A stretch of 64,000 nt of DNA. Source: Triticum aestivum (lineage: Eukaryota > Streptophyta > Magnoliopsida > Poales > Poaceae). Under the pieces are notes generated by a model that was given only the letters and a program-made list of their open reading frames with translations, made no database searches and was not told where the DNA came from. Both the position numbers and the translations under genes were made by a program. Positions 50,725 to 63,318 of this stretch are shown piece by piece. How positions within the stretch are numbered: position 1 is the stretch's first letter; the number at the start of each line of letters is the position of its first letter. The stretch covers positions 315,674,921 to 315,738,920 of the forward strand of contig NC_057802.1 of the NCBI RefSeq assembly GCF_018294505.1, read 5' to 3'.

Positions 50725-51850
50725 GGCCCTGCACCGCATCCCCTCCCCCGCCTGAAAATATCGGCTGAACCGAATGAATAAACCGCACCACTCCTCACGA
50801 CCTACCATAAAAAATAGGCTAGGGTTGCCCAACTCGGCCGTAAAGCTGTTATCCCGCACATCACCAACCATGGCCGATGCCTCCCAGTGCAGATGGGGGT
50901 AGCATCGCCATAGCCTGAGTGATCTCCCCCGAGGAAGCCCCATGCTTGCCGTCATGTGTCACAACCTTTGATACCCGTGTGCGGTTGTTGACGACTCTTC
51001 TGCCGACCCCATCGCCCCTGCTCGCCTTCTCCCCTACCGCGGTCGCCTCACCCTAGCTCCTGGGCGCCACGTTAATTGTTTACGCTTATGAGATTACATC
51101 CGACTGTATTTAGTGCCACTCCACCTTTTTTTTCAAATTTGATATTTTATGCTTGTGAGATCACATCCAGTTGTATTTAGTGCCACTACATCTTTTTTGC
51201 TCTTCTATGCTTGTTGTGGGATCGTCAAAACAATGAATTATTACATCATCAGTATAATATGAATGGGTTGCTTTGCTTTAGATTCTATCATATTGTCTTC
51301 TTATGACTATTGAGAAACACAAAAGAGTTGAATGTGGTTCTGATGTCCGTATGCAGATGTGCTATTATGTAGCAGCTTCTTTCTCTATAAATTTTTTAGA
51401 CACTAATTCGTATGTTTTGAACTCTTGATGTGTGCAAACCTACCTTAGCGACAGGTTGACATCTGGTGAGCCGAGGCATGGTTCTGTTTTTTTGCGTGCT
51501 TACCATTTTAGGGTACTTGTTCATACCTACAATTAATGGGAGGCAACAAGCACTAACACTATGCGTCGGCTTGAGGTGACTTGGAGCATGAACATGGTTA
51601 CATCAAGGGAGAGAGAGGATGGTGGTGAGGGGGGGAGTGGAGGTGGAGAGGGAAGAGTTTATAGTGACACAATGGGGGTGGAAGGGGGCTTACACAGCCA
51701 ATGTGGTGGAAGGGTTTTTTTGAGCTGGATGCACCAATGACAGCGGTGGTGAGCTTGGATTGTGAATACGGGGGGACGGGGGGTGGATGGATGAAGAAGA
51801 GTGATTTATAAATTCCAAAGGTATATGAACACATAGATAATTAACTATTA
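50725..51850. other. No gene recognised
   Basis: Contains a 67-bp-spaced direct repeat (51085-51120 and 51152-51187; 36 bp each, CTTATGAGATTACATCC versus CTTGTGAGATCACATCC). The GC-rich 50.7-51.06 kb piece has short unconvincing frames. Confidence 0.4.
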
Positions 51851-51969
51851 CCTCGGTCCAAAAAGGTTGTCTTAGATTCTTCTGGATACGAATGTATCTA
51901 AACACTAAAACATGTCTAGATACATCCGTATCTAGACAAATCTAAGACAAGTAATTTGGGGGGAGGGAG
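51851..51969. mobile_element. Stowaway-type MITE
   Basis: TA-flanked 119-bp palindromic unit. Left end CCTCGGTCCAAAAAGGTTGT, right end complement CTCCCTCCCCCCAAATTACT, and an inner stem TAGATACATCCGTATCTAGA. Typical of Triticeae Stowaway elements. Confidence 0.75.
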
Positions 51970-52619
51970 TACTAAACAAAAAAGGGAAAAATGTCATCCC
52001 GACCGACGTCCACCATTCACCCCCTGACTGAGGCCGTGTGTTCTGGTCTGGCTGATGTGCAGACCCAACCTTCAGCGTCGGTTGCATTCATGTACGTTGA
52101 GGCCCAATTGGTCTAAAAGCCGTTGGGCCGTTATGTACTTGCGGAACCCCGTGAAGCACAGGCGTAACGGGGGTTGGGGGGGTGTTGGTGCGACCACTGC
52201 CACATGTTACGCGTTGTGTGAATTTTTTTCCTGCACGTGTTTTTTGGTTATTTGGATTTTGCAGCATAGGTGGCCAGGAACAATGATGGCCAGGATAGAG
52301 TGGTGTCGGGAATGGTGAATAGAGAGTGTTGTCGGGGACGACGGAGAAGTTTTTCATTTGGAGTAGTAGTAAACGATTAATTATAAAAAGTCATGAACAA
52401 AGAAATACTGACCGACGGGAAAATGAAGGTCTGATAATAGACTACACAGACCGGTCAAATATAGGGACCGGTTAATGATTATCTTCAGTCCTTTTGATCA
52501 TCAGGACAAGCTATCATTGACCTGCCAGTTCTAGACCGGTCTATGATGACCATCTTCCCATCCCAAAAGTTGACATCACTAAGGCCTCGGGAGAGGTCGG
52601 CTGGTATTAAGGCTCATCA
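51970..52619. other. No gene recognised
   Basis: Low-copy-looking DNA with three ACCGGTC words at 52451-52540 and no recognised domain or terminus. Confidence 0.3.
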
Positions 52620-54045
52620 GTGTCGAGTGGACATGGGCCAGTTAGTGATGAGGGTTGTGTGCTATTCAAATATATATGTGGTTGTGTGACTGGGGCTCCT
52701 CTTAATATCAACTCTTGCCCTGATTTCCCTGTGATCGAATATGCTGATGACTATTATTGTGATGCCTACTTGCTCAACCCAGATTGTGCAGATCAAGAAT
52801 GTCTTATTGCATTATTCTGCCCATACTGGATTGAGAGTCGCCTAAGAAAGTATCATTGTACCAATCGACACCCCCTCAACAAGATGATTGAGCTGGTAGA
52901 TACTTTGGGCTGCTCTACTAGTTCTATCTCTTTTACCTACTTAGGGCTACCACTCGGTCTTAACAAGCCTAACTTGGAATATTTTGTGGCCATCATGCAA
53001 AGAGTGGAAAGAAGATTGGCTGGCTGTTCCAATTTTTGTCATATGGGGGAAGCTTGTCGTTGTTGTTTCACAAGTCTCCCGGCTTTTTTTACATGAGTAC
53101 CCTCTCCGTCTCTACCTGCCGGTGTGGTTAATGAGCCCAGCAAATATTTAAGGCACTATATTTGGAGAAAGTATGGGATGAAAGATAAAGGTATGACTAC
53201 GTTGATTGCATTGGACAAAGTATGCGTCCCCAAAGAACAAGGTGGACTGGGATCTGAGATTTGGCCACTCATAATAAATGCCTCCCATGAAACACCTGCA
53301 AAAATTCCTCAATTCTATGGATTTGTCCTGGGTTAAATTGATCTAGGAAACTCACTATGAAATAAGATCCATTGTTCTAGGGAAGTGGGTACTTTATGGT
53401 GGAAAAGTTAGTTAAGGTCATTCCAAAGTTCAAGCAGGTCTCTAGATGTACTATAGGGCAAGGTAATTTTATTTTGCGATGGCATGCCCTATGGAGTGGT
53501 ATTCCTCTTAAAACCAAGTTCCCATGACCTTTTTCCTTTACCCTCCATGAAGAATTTCAATAAAGAAGGTTCTGGAGAAAGATTATTTGCTTCAATTTTT
53601 TCATACTCCACTCTCCTTCCTAGTATTTGAACAATTCCAATAGCTTTAGCTTCTGATTCAGAACATTTAGCTCCAAGATTACCCTGAAAAATGGTCATAT
53701 CCCTGGAAGTCCACTGGTTATTCTTCACTTAGAATGTACAATTTTTTTTGAAATGAGAATGTACAAATGTTTGAGACAAGGTTTGGATGCAAACTTCATA
53801 TTCAAACTACTCTAAAAAAGTTATGTAATCCTCAAATACAAAATCTTCTTATGGTTGCTTCTGCATTATAGCATCAATACAATTTTCTTCACCAGAAAAC
53901 AAAATCACCTGCCTTCCTACAATTGTGCTTTATACACCCTTAATTTGAAGGAATCTACCCTCCATGTTTTCTGGGAATGCCCTTCTGCCATGGGCTATTG
54001 GGAATCCATTATTGCCACAAGAAATACAGGTATTTAATACTTGAT
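52620..54045 (+). pseudogene. LINE (non-LTR retrotransposon) ORF2 remnant
   Basis: Three frames in order. 52620-53096 carries PDFPVIEYADDYYCDAYLL, the YADD catalytic box of reverse transcriptase, and SFTYLGLPLGLNKP, a block typical of plant L1-type LINEs. 53124-53336 has IALDKVCVPKEQGGLG, the following WGLGVKP-like region. 53855-54037 has the zf-RVT-like end (LHVFWECPSAMGYW). Frameshifts, stops and a foreign piece at about 53490-53730 separate them. No 5' end, endonuclease or poly(A) tail is visible. Confidence 0.75.
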
Positions 54046-54778
54046 GAAATCCTTTTGAGTTTTGGAGTCTCTGCCTAATTTTTTGCACTAAGCATCATCA
54101 TCATGGGTTGTTGGCACATTTGGATGTAGAGAAACTATTAGATATGTAGATGTGAACATCCCAGTGTTGCCTCTTGAAGAATCCTACTAAAAATTATCTC
54201 ATGCTCATCTCTCATAAAATCAAGATGAAACATGTGGCAGAGTTCAAGAATTGGATTGTTGAACATCTTAGTTAAAGTTTTCACCTAATTCTATGATGCT
54301 TCCTAGACCCGGTATTTGTTGAGCCCAAGGCTTTTGTATTTATCTTCCTATTTCTTTTCCTTTTTGTACATATACTTGATTATTTCAATAACAAATAATG
54401 TAGAACGATTATTCTATGGTCCTGGGTTAAAAAAATTGTCAGGAAGGATAATCCATCCATACTGGCTCGCTGAAGAGAAGCATCGACAAAATGCCATACT
54501 TCTTAGGTAAAAGGGTAGTCGAGGAAGAGATGAACAAATCTCAGGGCACACTTATTATATACATCCTTCTTATACGCTTATCAAGCATCTAGGGAGTCCA
54601 AGATAGTTAGGTTACTCATTAGAGCGGGCTTGGCACCAGCCGGCCAGCATAAAAGCCCATATCGGCCCCCTGAACCTCATGACTAGGATGTCCACGATAG
54701 TTAGATTCTCCCTTTTTTCTCTCGCATCCTCCTGCCCTGCAATTGAAAAAACCCCACCGCCCTGTAGTGAAAACTATG
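54046..54778. other. LINE tail or unassigned DNA
   Basis: TTTTGTACATATACTTGATT and CAATAACAAATAATG near 54360-54400 resemble the 3' end of plant LINEs, but no poly(A) follows. Nothing else is supported up to the copia LTR. Confidence 0.3.
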
Positions 54779-56547
54779 TGTTGGGGAACGTAGTAATTCA
54801 AAAAAATTCCTACGATCACACAAGATCTATCTAGGAGAAGCATAGCAACGAGACGGGAGAGTGTGTCCACGTACCCTCGTAGACCGAAAGTGGAAGCGTT
54901 TAGTAACGCGGTTGATGTAGTCGAACGTCTTCACGATCCAAGTACCGAACGTACGGCACCTCCGTGTTCAGCACGCGTTAAGCACGATGACGTCCCTTGA
55001 GCTCTTGATACAGTTGAGGATGAGGGAGAGTTCCATCAGCATGATGGCGTGGCAACGGTGATGATGAAGTTACCGGCGCAGGGCTTCGCCTAAGCACTAC
55101 GACGATATGACTGAGGTGTTAAACTGTGGAGGGGGGGGGCACCGCACACCGGTAAGGGATTGTCTGTTGTACTTTGGGGTGCCCCCTTGCCCACGTATAT
55201 AAAGGAGGGGGAGGAGGAGGCCGGCCAAGGGGGAGGCGCGCCAGGGGGGAGTCCTACTAGGACTCCAAACCTAGTAGGATTCGCCCCCCCTTTCCTTCCA
55301 ACGGAGAGGGGGAAAGGGGAAAGGAGGGAGAGGGAGAAGGAAAGAGGGGGCCGCGCCCCCTCCCCTTGTCCATTCGGATTGGGGCAAGGGGGGGCGCCCC
55401 ACCTCCTGTGGCCTGCCTCCTCACCTCCACTATGGCCCATTAGGCCCAATAACTTTCCCGGGGGGTTCTGATAACCTCCCGGTACTCCGATAAATCCCTG
55501 AACCTTATTGGAACCATTCCGATGTCCATATATAACCTTCCAATATATCAATATTTACCTCTTGACCATTTTGAGACTCCTTGTCATGTCAGTGATCTCA
55601 TCCGGGACTTCGAACAAACTTCAGTCATCAAATCACATAACTCATAATACAAATCGTCATCGAACGTTAAGCGTGCGGACCCTACGGGTTCGAGAACTAT
55701 GTAGACATGACCGAGACACATCTCCAGTCAATAACCAATAGTGGAACCTGGATGCTCATATTGGCTCCTACATATTCTACGAAGATCTTTATCGGTCAAA
55801 CCGCATAACAACATACGTCATTCCCTTTGTCATCAGTATGTTACTTGCCCGAGATTCGATCATCGGTATCTTCATACCTAGTTCAATCTCGTTACCGGCA
55901 AGTCTCTTTACTCGTTCTGTAATGTATCATCCCGCAACTAAATCATTAGTCACATTGCTTGCAAGGCTTATAGTGATGAGCATTACCGAGAGGGCCCAGA
56001 GATACCTCTCCAATACACGGAGAGACAAATCCTAATCTTGATCTATGCCAACTCAACAAACACTTTCGGAGACACCTGGAGAGCATCTTTATAATCACCC
56101 AGTTACGTTGTGACGTTTGATAGCACACAAAGTGTTCCTCCGGTATTCGGGAGTTGCATAATCTCATAATCAGAGGAATATTTATAAGTTATGAAGAAAG
56201 CAATAGCAATAAAACTAAACATGTCTATGGTTAGGAAACTTAACCATCTTTGATGTGATCATGTCCATAATGCTAAGCTAACGGATGGGTCTTGTCCATC
56301 ATTCTCCTAATGATGTGATCATGTTCATCAAATGACAACACATGTCTATGGTTAGGAAACTTAACCATCTTTGATTAACAAGCTAGTCAAGTAGAGGCAT
56401 ACTAGGGACACTTTGTTTTGTCTATGTATTCACACATGTATCAAGTTTCCGGTTAATACAATTCTAGCATGAATAATAAACATTGATCATGATATAAGGA
56501 AATATAAATAACAACTTTATTATTGCCTCTAGGGAATATTTCCTTCA
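54779..56547 (-). repeat. Copia LTR of a second element (3' LTR)
   Basis: 1769 bp on the plus strand from TGTTGGGGAACGTAGTAATT to GGAATATTTCCTTCA, intact ends. Collinear with 42418-44166 but clearly diverged. The adjoining 56548-56811 is the end of the copia interior (CTCCCACTTGCACTAGAGTC), the same as 30288-30550, so this is the 3' LTR of a minus-strand element whose rest lies beyond the gypsy insertion. Confidence 0.85.
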
Positions 56548-56811
56548 GTCTCCCACTTGCACTAGAGTCAATAATCTAGTTCACATCGCCATGTGATTTA
56601 ACACCAATAGTTCACATAGCCATGCGATTAACACTCAAAGGTTTACTAGAGTCAGCAATCTAGTTCACATCGCCATGTGATTAACGCCCAAAGAGTACTA
56701 AGGTGTGATCATGTTTTGCTTGTGAAAGAAGTTTAGTCAACGGGTCTGCCACATTCAAAGCCGTATGTATTTTGCAAATTTTCTATGTGTACAATGCTCT
56801 ACATAGAGCTA
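56548..56811 (-). mobile_element. 3' end of second copia interior
   Basis: Aligns with 30288-30552. It contains three copies of a TAGTTCACATCGCCATGTGAT unit (56577, 56607 and 56660, approximately) as in the first copia. Cut at AGCTA (56807-56811) by the gypsy element. Confidence 0.75.
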
Positions 56812-58166
56812 TGCTACCTCTTGAGCATGCGTTGGTTTTCCCTTGAAGAGGAAAGGGTGATGAAGCAAAGTAGCGTAAGTATTTCCCTCAGTTTTTGAGA
56901 ACCAAGGTATCAATCCAGTAGGTGATAACACACAAGTCACCTAGTACCTGCACAAACAATCAAGAACCTAGCAACCAACGCGATAAAGGGGTTGTTAATC
57001 CCTTCACGGTCATTCGCAAAAGTGAGATCTAATAAAGATAGTAAGATAAATATTTTTGGTATTTTTTATTGTATAGATTGGAAAGTAAAGATTGCAAAAT
57101 AAAACAAATAAGAAACTTGAATTGTAGATCGGAAAATTATATGATGTAAAATAGACCCGGGGGCCATAGGTTTCACTAGTGGCTTCTCTCAAGATAGCAT
57201 GTATTACGGTGGGTGGACAAATTACTGCTGAGCAATTGATAGAAAAGCGCATAGTTATGAGAATATCTAGGCAATGATCATGAATATAGGCATCACGTCC
57301 GTGTCAAGTAGACCGAAACGATTCTGCATCTACTACTATTACTCCACACATCGACCGCTATCTAGCATGCATCTAGAGTATTATTCATAGATACTTGCAA
57401 AGATATCAAATCATGCATATAAGAATTCAGAGAAGAACCAAATATTATTCATAGATAAACTTGATCATAAATCCACAATTCATCAGATCTCGGCAAACAC
57501 ACCGCAAAAGAGTATTACATCGAATAGATCTCCAAGAACATCGAGGAGAACTTTGTATTGAGAACCAAAGAGAGAGAAGAAGCCATCTAGCTAATAACTA
57601 TGGACCCGAAGGTCTGTGGTAAACTAGTCACACATCATCGGAGAGGCTATGGTGTTGATGTAGAAGCCCTCCATGATCGATTCTCCTTCCGGCAGATCGC
57701 CGGAAAAGGCCCCAAGATGGTATCTCACGGGTACAGAAGGTTGCGGCGGTGGAAAAGTGGTTCCGTGGCTCCCCCGGATGTTTTTAGGGTATAAGAGTAT
57801 ATATAGGCGAAAGAAGTACGTCGGTGGAGCTCCGTGGGGCCCACAAGGGTGGGGGGCGCGCCTACCCCCCTTGGGCGCGCCCTCCTGCCTCGTGGCCGCC
57901 TCGTGGAGTTCCAGACTTCAACTCCAAGTCTTATGGATTGCTTTCATTCCAAGAAAGATCATCGCGAAGGTTTCATTCCGTTTGGTATTCCTTTTCTGCA
58001 AAACACTGAAATAGGAAAAAAAACAGAAACTGGCACTGGGCCTTCGGTTAATAGGTTAGTCCCAAAAATAATATAAAAGAGCATATTAAAGTCCATTAAA
58101 CATCCAAAACAGATAATATAATAGCATGGAACAATCAAAAATTATAGATACGTTGGAGACGTATCA
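56812..58166 (-). repeat. Gypsy 3' LTR with internal deletion
   Basis: 1355 bp, about 230 bp shorter than the LTRs at 33147 and 38607. After GCATCTAGAGTATTA (about 57380) it jumps to TTCATAGATACTTGCAAAG, whereas its own 5' LTR continues AGTTCATAAGAACAGAGTAA (63890 on). Confidence 0.8.
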
Positions 58167-58167
58167 A

Positions 58168-58182
58168 GCATCCCCAAGCTTA
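58168..58182 (-). other. Polypurine-like tract of second gypsy element
   Basis: Minus strand reads TAAGCTTGGGGATGC immediately before the LTR start. Internal copies are at 60281-60295 (exact) and 60225-60239 (one mismatch). Confidence 0.8.
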
Positions 58183-60948
58183 ATTCCTGCTCGTCCTCGA
58201 GTAGGTAAATGATAAAAACGTAATTTTTGATGTGGAATGGTACCTAACATAATTTTCAATGTAATTTTCCTTATTGTGGCATGAATGTTCAGATCCGAAA
58301 GATTCAAGATTTTTTTACTATTGACATAAAAATAATAATACTTCAAGCATACTAACAAAGTAATCATGTCTTCTCAAAATAACATGGCTTAAGAAAGTTC
58401 ATCCCTAGAAAATCATATAGTTTGGTTATGCTCCATCTTCGCCACACAAAATGCTCAAATCATGCACAACCCCGATGACAAGCCAAGCAATTGTTTCATA
58501 CTTTAGTATTCTCAAACTTTTTCAGCTTTCACGCAATACATGAGCGCGAGCCATGGACGTAACACTATAGGTGGAATAGAATGGTGGTTGTGGAGAAGAC
58601 AAAAAAGAGGAAGATGGTCTCACATCAACTAGGCATGTTAATGGGCTATGGAGATGCCCATCAATAGATATCAATGTGAGTGAGTAGGGATTGCCATGCA
58701 ACGGATGCACTGGAGCTATAAATGTATGAAAGCTCAACAAAAAAACTAAGTGGGTGTGCATCCAACTTGCTTGCTCACGAAGACCTAGGGCATTTTGAGG
58801 AAGCCCATCGTTGGAATATACAAGCCAAGTTCTATAATGAAAAATTCCCACTAGTATATGAAAGTGACAAAACAAGAGACCCTCTATCATGAAGATCATG
58901 GTGCTACTTTGAAGCACAAGTGTGGAAAAAGGATAGTAACATTGCCCCTTCTCTCTTTTTCTCTCAATTTTTTTGGGCCTTCTCTTTTTTTTTGTCCTTT
59001 CTCTTTTTTTTGGGACTTCTCTTTTTATTTGGCCTTTCTCTTTTTTTTCCTCACACAGCACAATGCTCTAATAATGATGATCATCACACTTCTATTTACT
59101 TACAACTCAAAAATTACAACTCGATACTAGAACAAAATATGACTCTTTATGAGTGCTTCCGGCGGTGTACCGGGATGTGCAATGAATCAAGAGTGACATG
59201 TATGAAAAATTGTGAATGGTGGCCTTGCCACAAATACGATGTCAACTACATGATCATGCAAGGCAATATGACAATGATGAAGCGTGTCATAATAAACGGA
59301 ACGGTGGAAAGTTGCATGGAAATATATCTCGGAATGGCTATGGAAATGCCATAATAGGTAGGTATGGTGGCTGTTTTGAGGAAGGTATATGGTGGGTTTA
59401 TGGTACCGGCAAAAGTTGCACGGTACTAGAGTGGCTAGCAATGGTGGAAGGATGAGAGTGCGTATAATCCATGGACTCAACATTAGTCATAAAGAACTCA
59501 CATACTTATTGCAAAAATATACAAGTCATCAAAACCAACCACTACGTGCATGCTCCTAGGGGGATAGATTGGTAGGAAAAGACCATCGCTCGTCCCCGAC
59601 CGCCACTCATAAGGAGGACAATCAAAGAAACACCTCATGCTTCAAATTTGTTACACAACGGTTACCATACGTGGATGCTACAGGACTTGCAAACCTCAAC
59701 ACAAGTATTTCTCAAATTCACAAATACTCAACTATCACGACTCTAATATCACCATCTTCATATCTCAAAACAATCATCAAGTATCAAACTTCTCATAGTA
59801 TTCAATGCACTCTATATGAAAGTTTTTATTATACCCATCATATTAGGACTAATTTTATAACCAAAGCAAATTACCATGCTGTTCTAAAAGACTCTCAAAA
59901 TAATATAAGTGAAGCATGAGAGATCAATAATTTCTATAAAATAAAACCACCACCGTGCTCTAAAAAGATATAAGTGAAGCACTAGAGAAAAATTATCTAG
60001 CTCAAAAGATATAAGTGAAGCACATAGAGTATTCTAATAAATTCCGATTCATGTGTGTCTCTCCTAAAAGGTGTGTACAGCAAGGATGATTGTGGTAAAC
60101 TAAAAAGCAAAGACTCAAATCATACAAGACGCTCCAAGCAAAACACATATCATGTGGTGAATAAAAATATAGCCTCACGTAAAGTTACCGATAGACAAAG
60201 ACGAAAGAGGGGATGCCTTCCGGGGCATCCCCAAGATTAGGCTTTTAGTTGTCCTTGAATTTTACCTTGGGGTGCCTTGGGCATCCCCAAGCTTAGGCTC
60301 TTTCCACTCCTTATTCCAAAATCCATCAAATCTTTACTCAAAAACTTGAAAACTTCACAACACAAAACTTAACAGAAAATCTCATGAGCTCCGTTAGTAT
60401 AAGAAAACAAACCACCACTTTAAGATACTGTAATGAACTCATTATTTATTTATATTGGTGTTAAACCTACTGTATTCCAACTTCTCTATGGTTCATACCC
60501 CCCGATACTACTCATAGATTCATTAAAATAAGCAAACAACACACGAAAAACAGAATCTGTCAAAACAGAATAGTCTGTAGCAATCTGACTAAATCGAATA
60601 CTTCTGGAACTCCAAAAATTCTGAAATAAATTGTTGGACGTGAGGAATTTTTCTATTAATCATCTGCAAAAATAATCAACCTAAAATCACTCTCCAGTAA
60701 AATGGCAGCTAATCTCGTGAGCGCTAAAGTTTCTGTTTTTTACAGCAAGATCGCAAAGACTTCACCCAAGTCTTCCCAAAGGTTCTACTTGGCACAAACA
60801 CTAATTAAAACATAAAACCACATCTAAACAGAGGCTAGATGAATTATTTATTACTAAACAGGAACAAAAATCAAAAAAAAATATTCGGTTGCCTCCCAAC
60901 AAGCGCTATCGTTTAACGCCCCTAGCTAGGCATAAAGCAAGAATAGAT
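58183..60948 (-). other. Non-coding interior of gypsy element
   Basis: Collinear with 35.7-38.6 kb of the first gypsy element on the other strand. Short frames in it lack motifs. It carries T/A-rich runs (58970-59060) and repeated AAGATATAAGTGAAGCAC units (59960-60030). Confidence 0.65.
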
Positions 60949-63025
60949 CTAGGTATTATCATCTTTGGTATGCAATCCATATGTGGCTCTCATAATTGAT
61001 TCATAAGGCAATTTAATTTTCTTTCTAGGAAAGTGTACCATGCCTTTCCTTAACGGAAATTGGAATCTAATATTTCCATCTTTCATGTCAATAATTGCAC
61101 CAATCGTTTTAAGGAAAGGTCTACCAAGAATAATAGGACATGTAGGATTGCAATCTATATCAAGAACGATGAAATCTACAGGCACATAAATCCTATTTGC
61201 AACAATAAGAACATCATTAATCCTTCCCATAGGTTTCTTAATGGTGGAATCCGCAAGGTGCAAATTTAAAGAACAATCATCAAATTCACGGAAACCTAAC
61301 ACATCACACAAAGTTTTTGGAATCGTGGAAACACTAGCACCCAAATCACACAAAGCATATCATTCATAATCTTTAATCTTAATTTTAATAGTAGGTTCCC
61401 ACTCATCATAAAGTTTTCTAGGGATAGAAACTTCTAGTTCAAGCTTTCCTTCATAGGATTGCATTAAAGCATCAATGATATGTTTAGTAAAAGCTTTATT
61501 TTGATTATAAGCATGAGGAGAATTTAACACAGATTGCAACACGGAAATACAATCTATCAAAGAGCAATTATCATAATTAAATTCCTTGAAATCCAAAATA
61601 GTGGGTTCATTGCTATGTAAAGTTTTGACCTCTTCAATCCCACTTTTATTAATTTTAGCATCAAGATCTAAAAACCCCGAATCATTGGGACGCCTTTTAA
61701 CTAAAAGTTGACTCATCTCCAGTCCCATCTTTATCAAGATTAATATTGGAAAACAAATATTTAATAGGAGTTACATCAATCACTTTTAGATCTTCATCTT
61801 TATTATCATGAAAACTAGAAGAACACGCTTTCGCAAATCTTTTTTAGCATGCATCCTAGCGTTCTTTCTTTGCACTCATCAATGGAAATTCTCATGGCTT
61901 TGAGAGACTCATTGATGTCATGCTTAGGTGGAATAGATCTAAGTTTCAAAGAATCAACATCAAGAGAAATTCTATCCACGTTCCTAGCCAACGCATCAAT
62001 CTTAAGTAATTTTTCTTCAACCAAAGCATTGAAATTCTTTTGCGAACTCATAAATTCTTTAACACTAGTCTCAAAATCAGAGGGCATCTTATTAAAATTT
62101 CCATAAGAGTTGTTGTAGGAATTACCATAATTATTAGGAATATAGGAACGCCTAGAATTAAAGTTTCCTCTATACGCGTTGTTACCAAAATTGTTCCTAC
62201 CAACAAAATTCACATCCATAGATTCATTATTATTCTCAATCAAAGTGGACAAAGGCATATCATTAGGATCGGAAGAAACACTCTTATTAGCAAACAATTT
62301 CATAAGTTCATCCATCTTTCCACTCAAAACATTAATCTCTTCAATCGCATGAACTTTTTTACTAGTGGATCTTTCGGTGTGCCATTGAGAATAATTAACC
62401 ATAATATTATCTAGGAGTTTCATAGCTTCTCCTAAAGTGATTTCCATAAAAGTGCCTCCCGCGGCCGAATCTAAAAGATTTCTAGAAGCAAATTCAATCC
62501 GGCATTTTGTATAATCATCCATAAATTCAAACCATGTGTAGGGCAATTACGTATCATTAATTTCATCCTCTCCCAAGCTTGTGCAACATGCTCATGATCA
62601 AGTTGCTTAAAATTCATAATATCGTTCCTAAGAGAGATGATCTTAGCGGGAGGAAAATACTTAGAGATAAAAGCATCTTTGCACTTATTCCATGAATCAA
62701 TACTATTTTTAGGCAAAGAAGAGAACCAAGTTTTAGCACGATCTCTAAGAGAAAACGGAAATAGCTTCAATTTAACAATATCATTATCCACATCTTTCTT
62801 CTTTTGCATATCACACAAATCAACAAAGTTGTTTAGATGGGTAGCGGCATCTTCACTAGGAAGGCCAGAAAATTGATCTTTCATGACAAGATTCAACAAA
62901 GCGGCATTAATTTCACAAGATTCAGCATCGGTAATAGGAGCAATCGGAGTGCTAATAAAATCATTGTTGTTGGTATTGGAAAAGTCACATAATTTAGTAT
63001 TATCTTGAGCCATCATGACAAACAA
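60949..63025 (-). pseudogene. Gypsy gag-protease polyprotein, frameshifted
   Basis: Starts at 63025 with MMAQDNTKLCDFSN. The retrotransposon-gag domain follows (LPSEDAATHLNNFVDLCDMQ, then FPFSLRDRAKTWFSSLP, then FISKYFPPAKIISLRNDIMN). Near 62490 the frame shifts and continues as FASRNLLDSAAGGTFMEIT down to 61815, with an Asn/Tyr-rich linker. A further shift leads to 61737-61360. After a TGA where a Trp is expected, the aspartic protease core CDLGASVSTIPKTL and PIILGRPFLKTIGAI ends at 60949. DLGA replaces the DTGA/DSGA box and is usual in this group as far as I recall. Known role: virion-like particle protein and its processing enzyme. At least two frameshifts and one stop make this copy inactive. 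Confidence 0.8.
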
Positions 63026-63289
63026 TCAATCCAACTCACAAGCACACAAGAAGCAAGCGAAAAGGGGCGAACGGAAAAGAGGCGAAGAAAAGGCAAATGT
63101 TTTTGAAAATCGTTTTAGAAGTGGGGGAGAGGAAAACGAGAGGCGAATGGCAAATAATGTAATGCGAGGGAGAAGAGTTTACGATGGGTACTTGGTATGT
63201 CTTGACTTGAGCGTAGATCTCCCCAGCAACGGTGCTAGAAATTGGCAAGTTGACGGGATATCAAATCTTGACTTGACTTGGCGTAAACT

Positions 63290-63307
63290 TCCCCGGCAAC
63301 GGCGCCA
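63290..63307 (-). other. Primer-binding site of second gypsy element
   Basis: Minus strand TGGCGCCGTTGCCGGGGA, 11 nt inside the 5' LTR edge. A degenerate second copy lies at 63220-63237 (TAGCACCGTTGCTGGGGA on the minus strand). Confidence 0.75.
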
Positions 63308-63318
63308 GAAATCCTTCT

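Noticed and set aside
58522..59354. Minus-strand 179-codon and plus-strand 144-codon frames
   Set aside because: They lie in the conserved non-coding interior of the gypsy element, overlap each other and contain long T/A runs; no motif.
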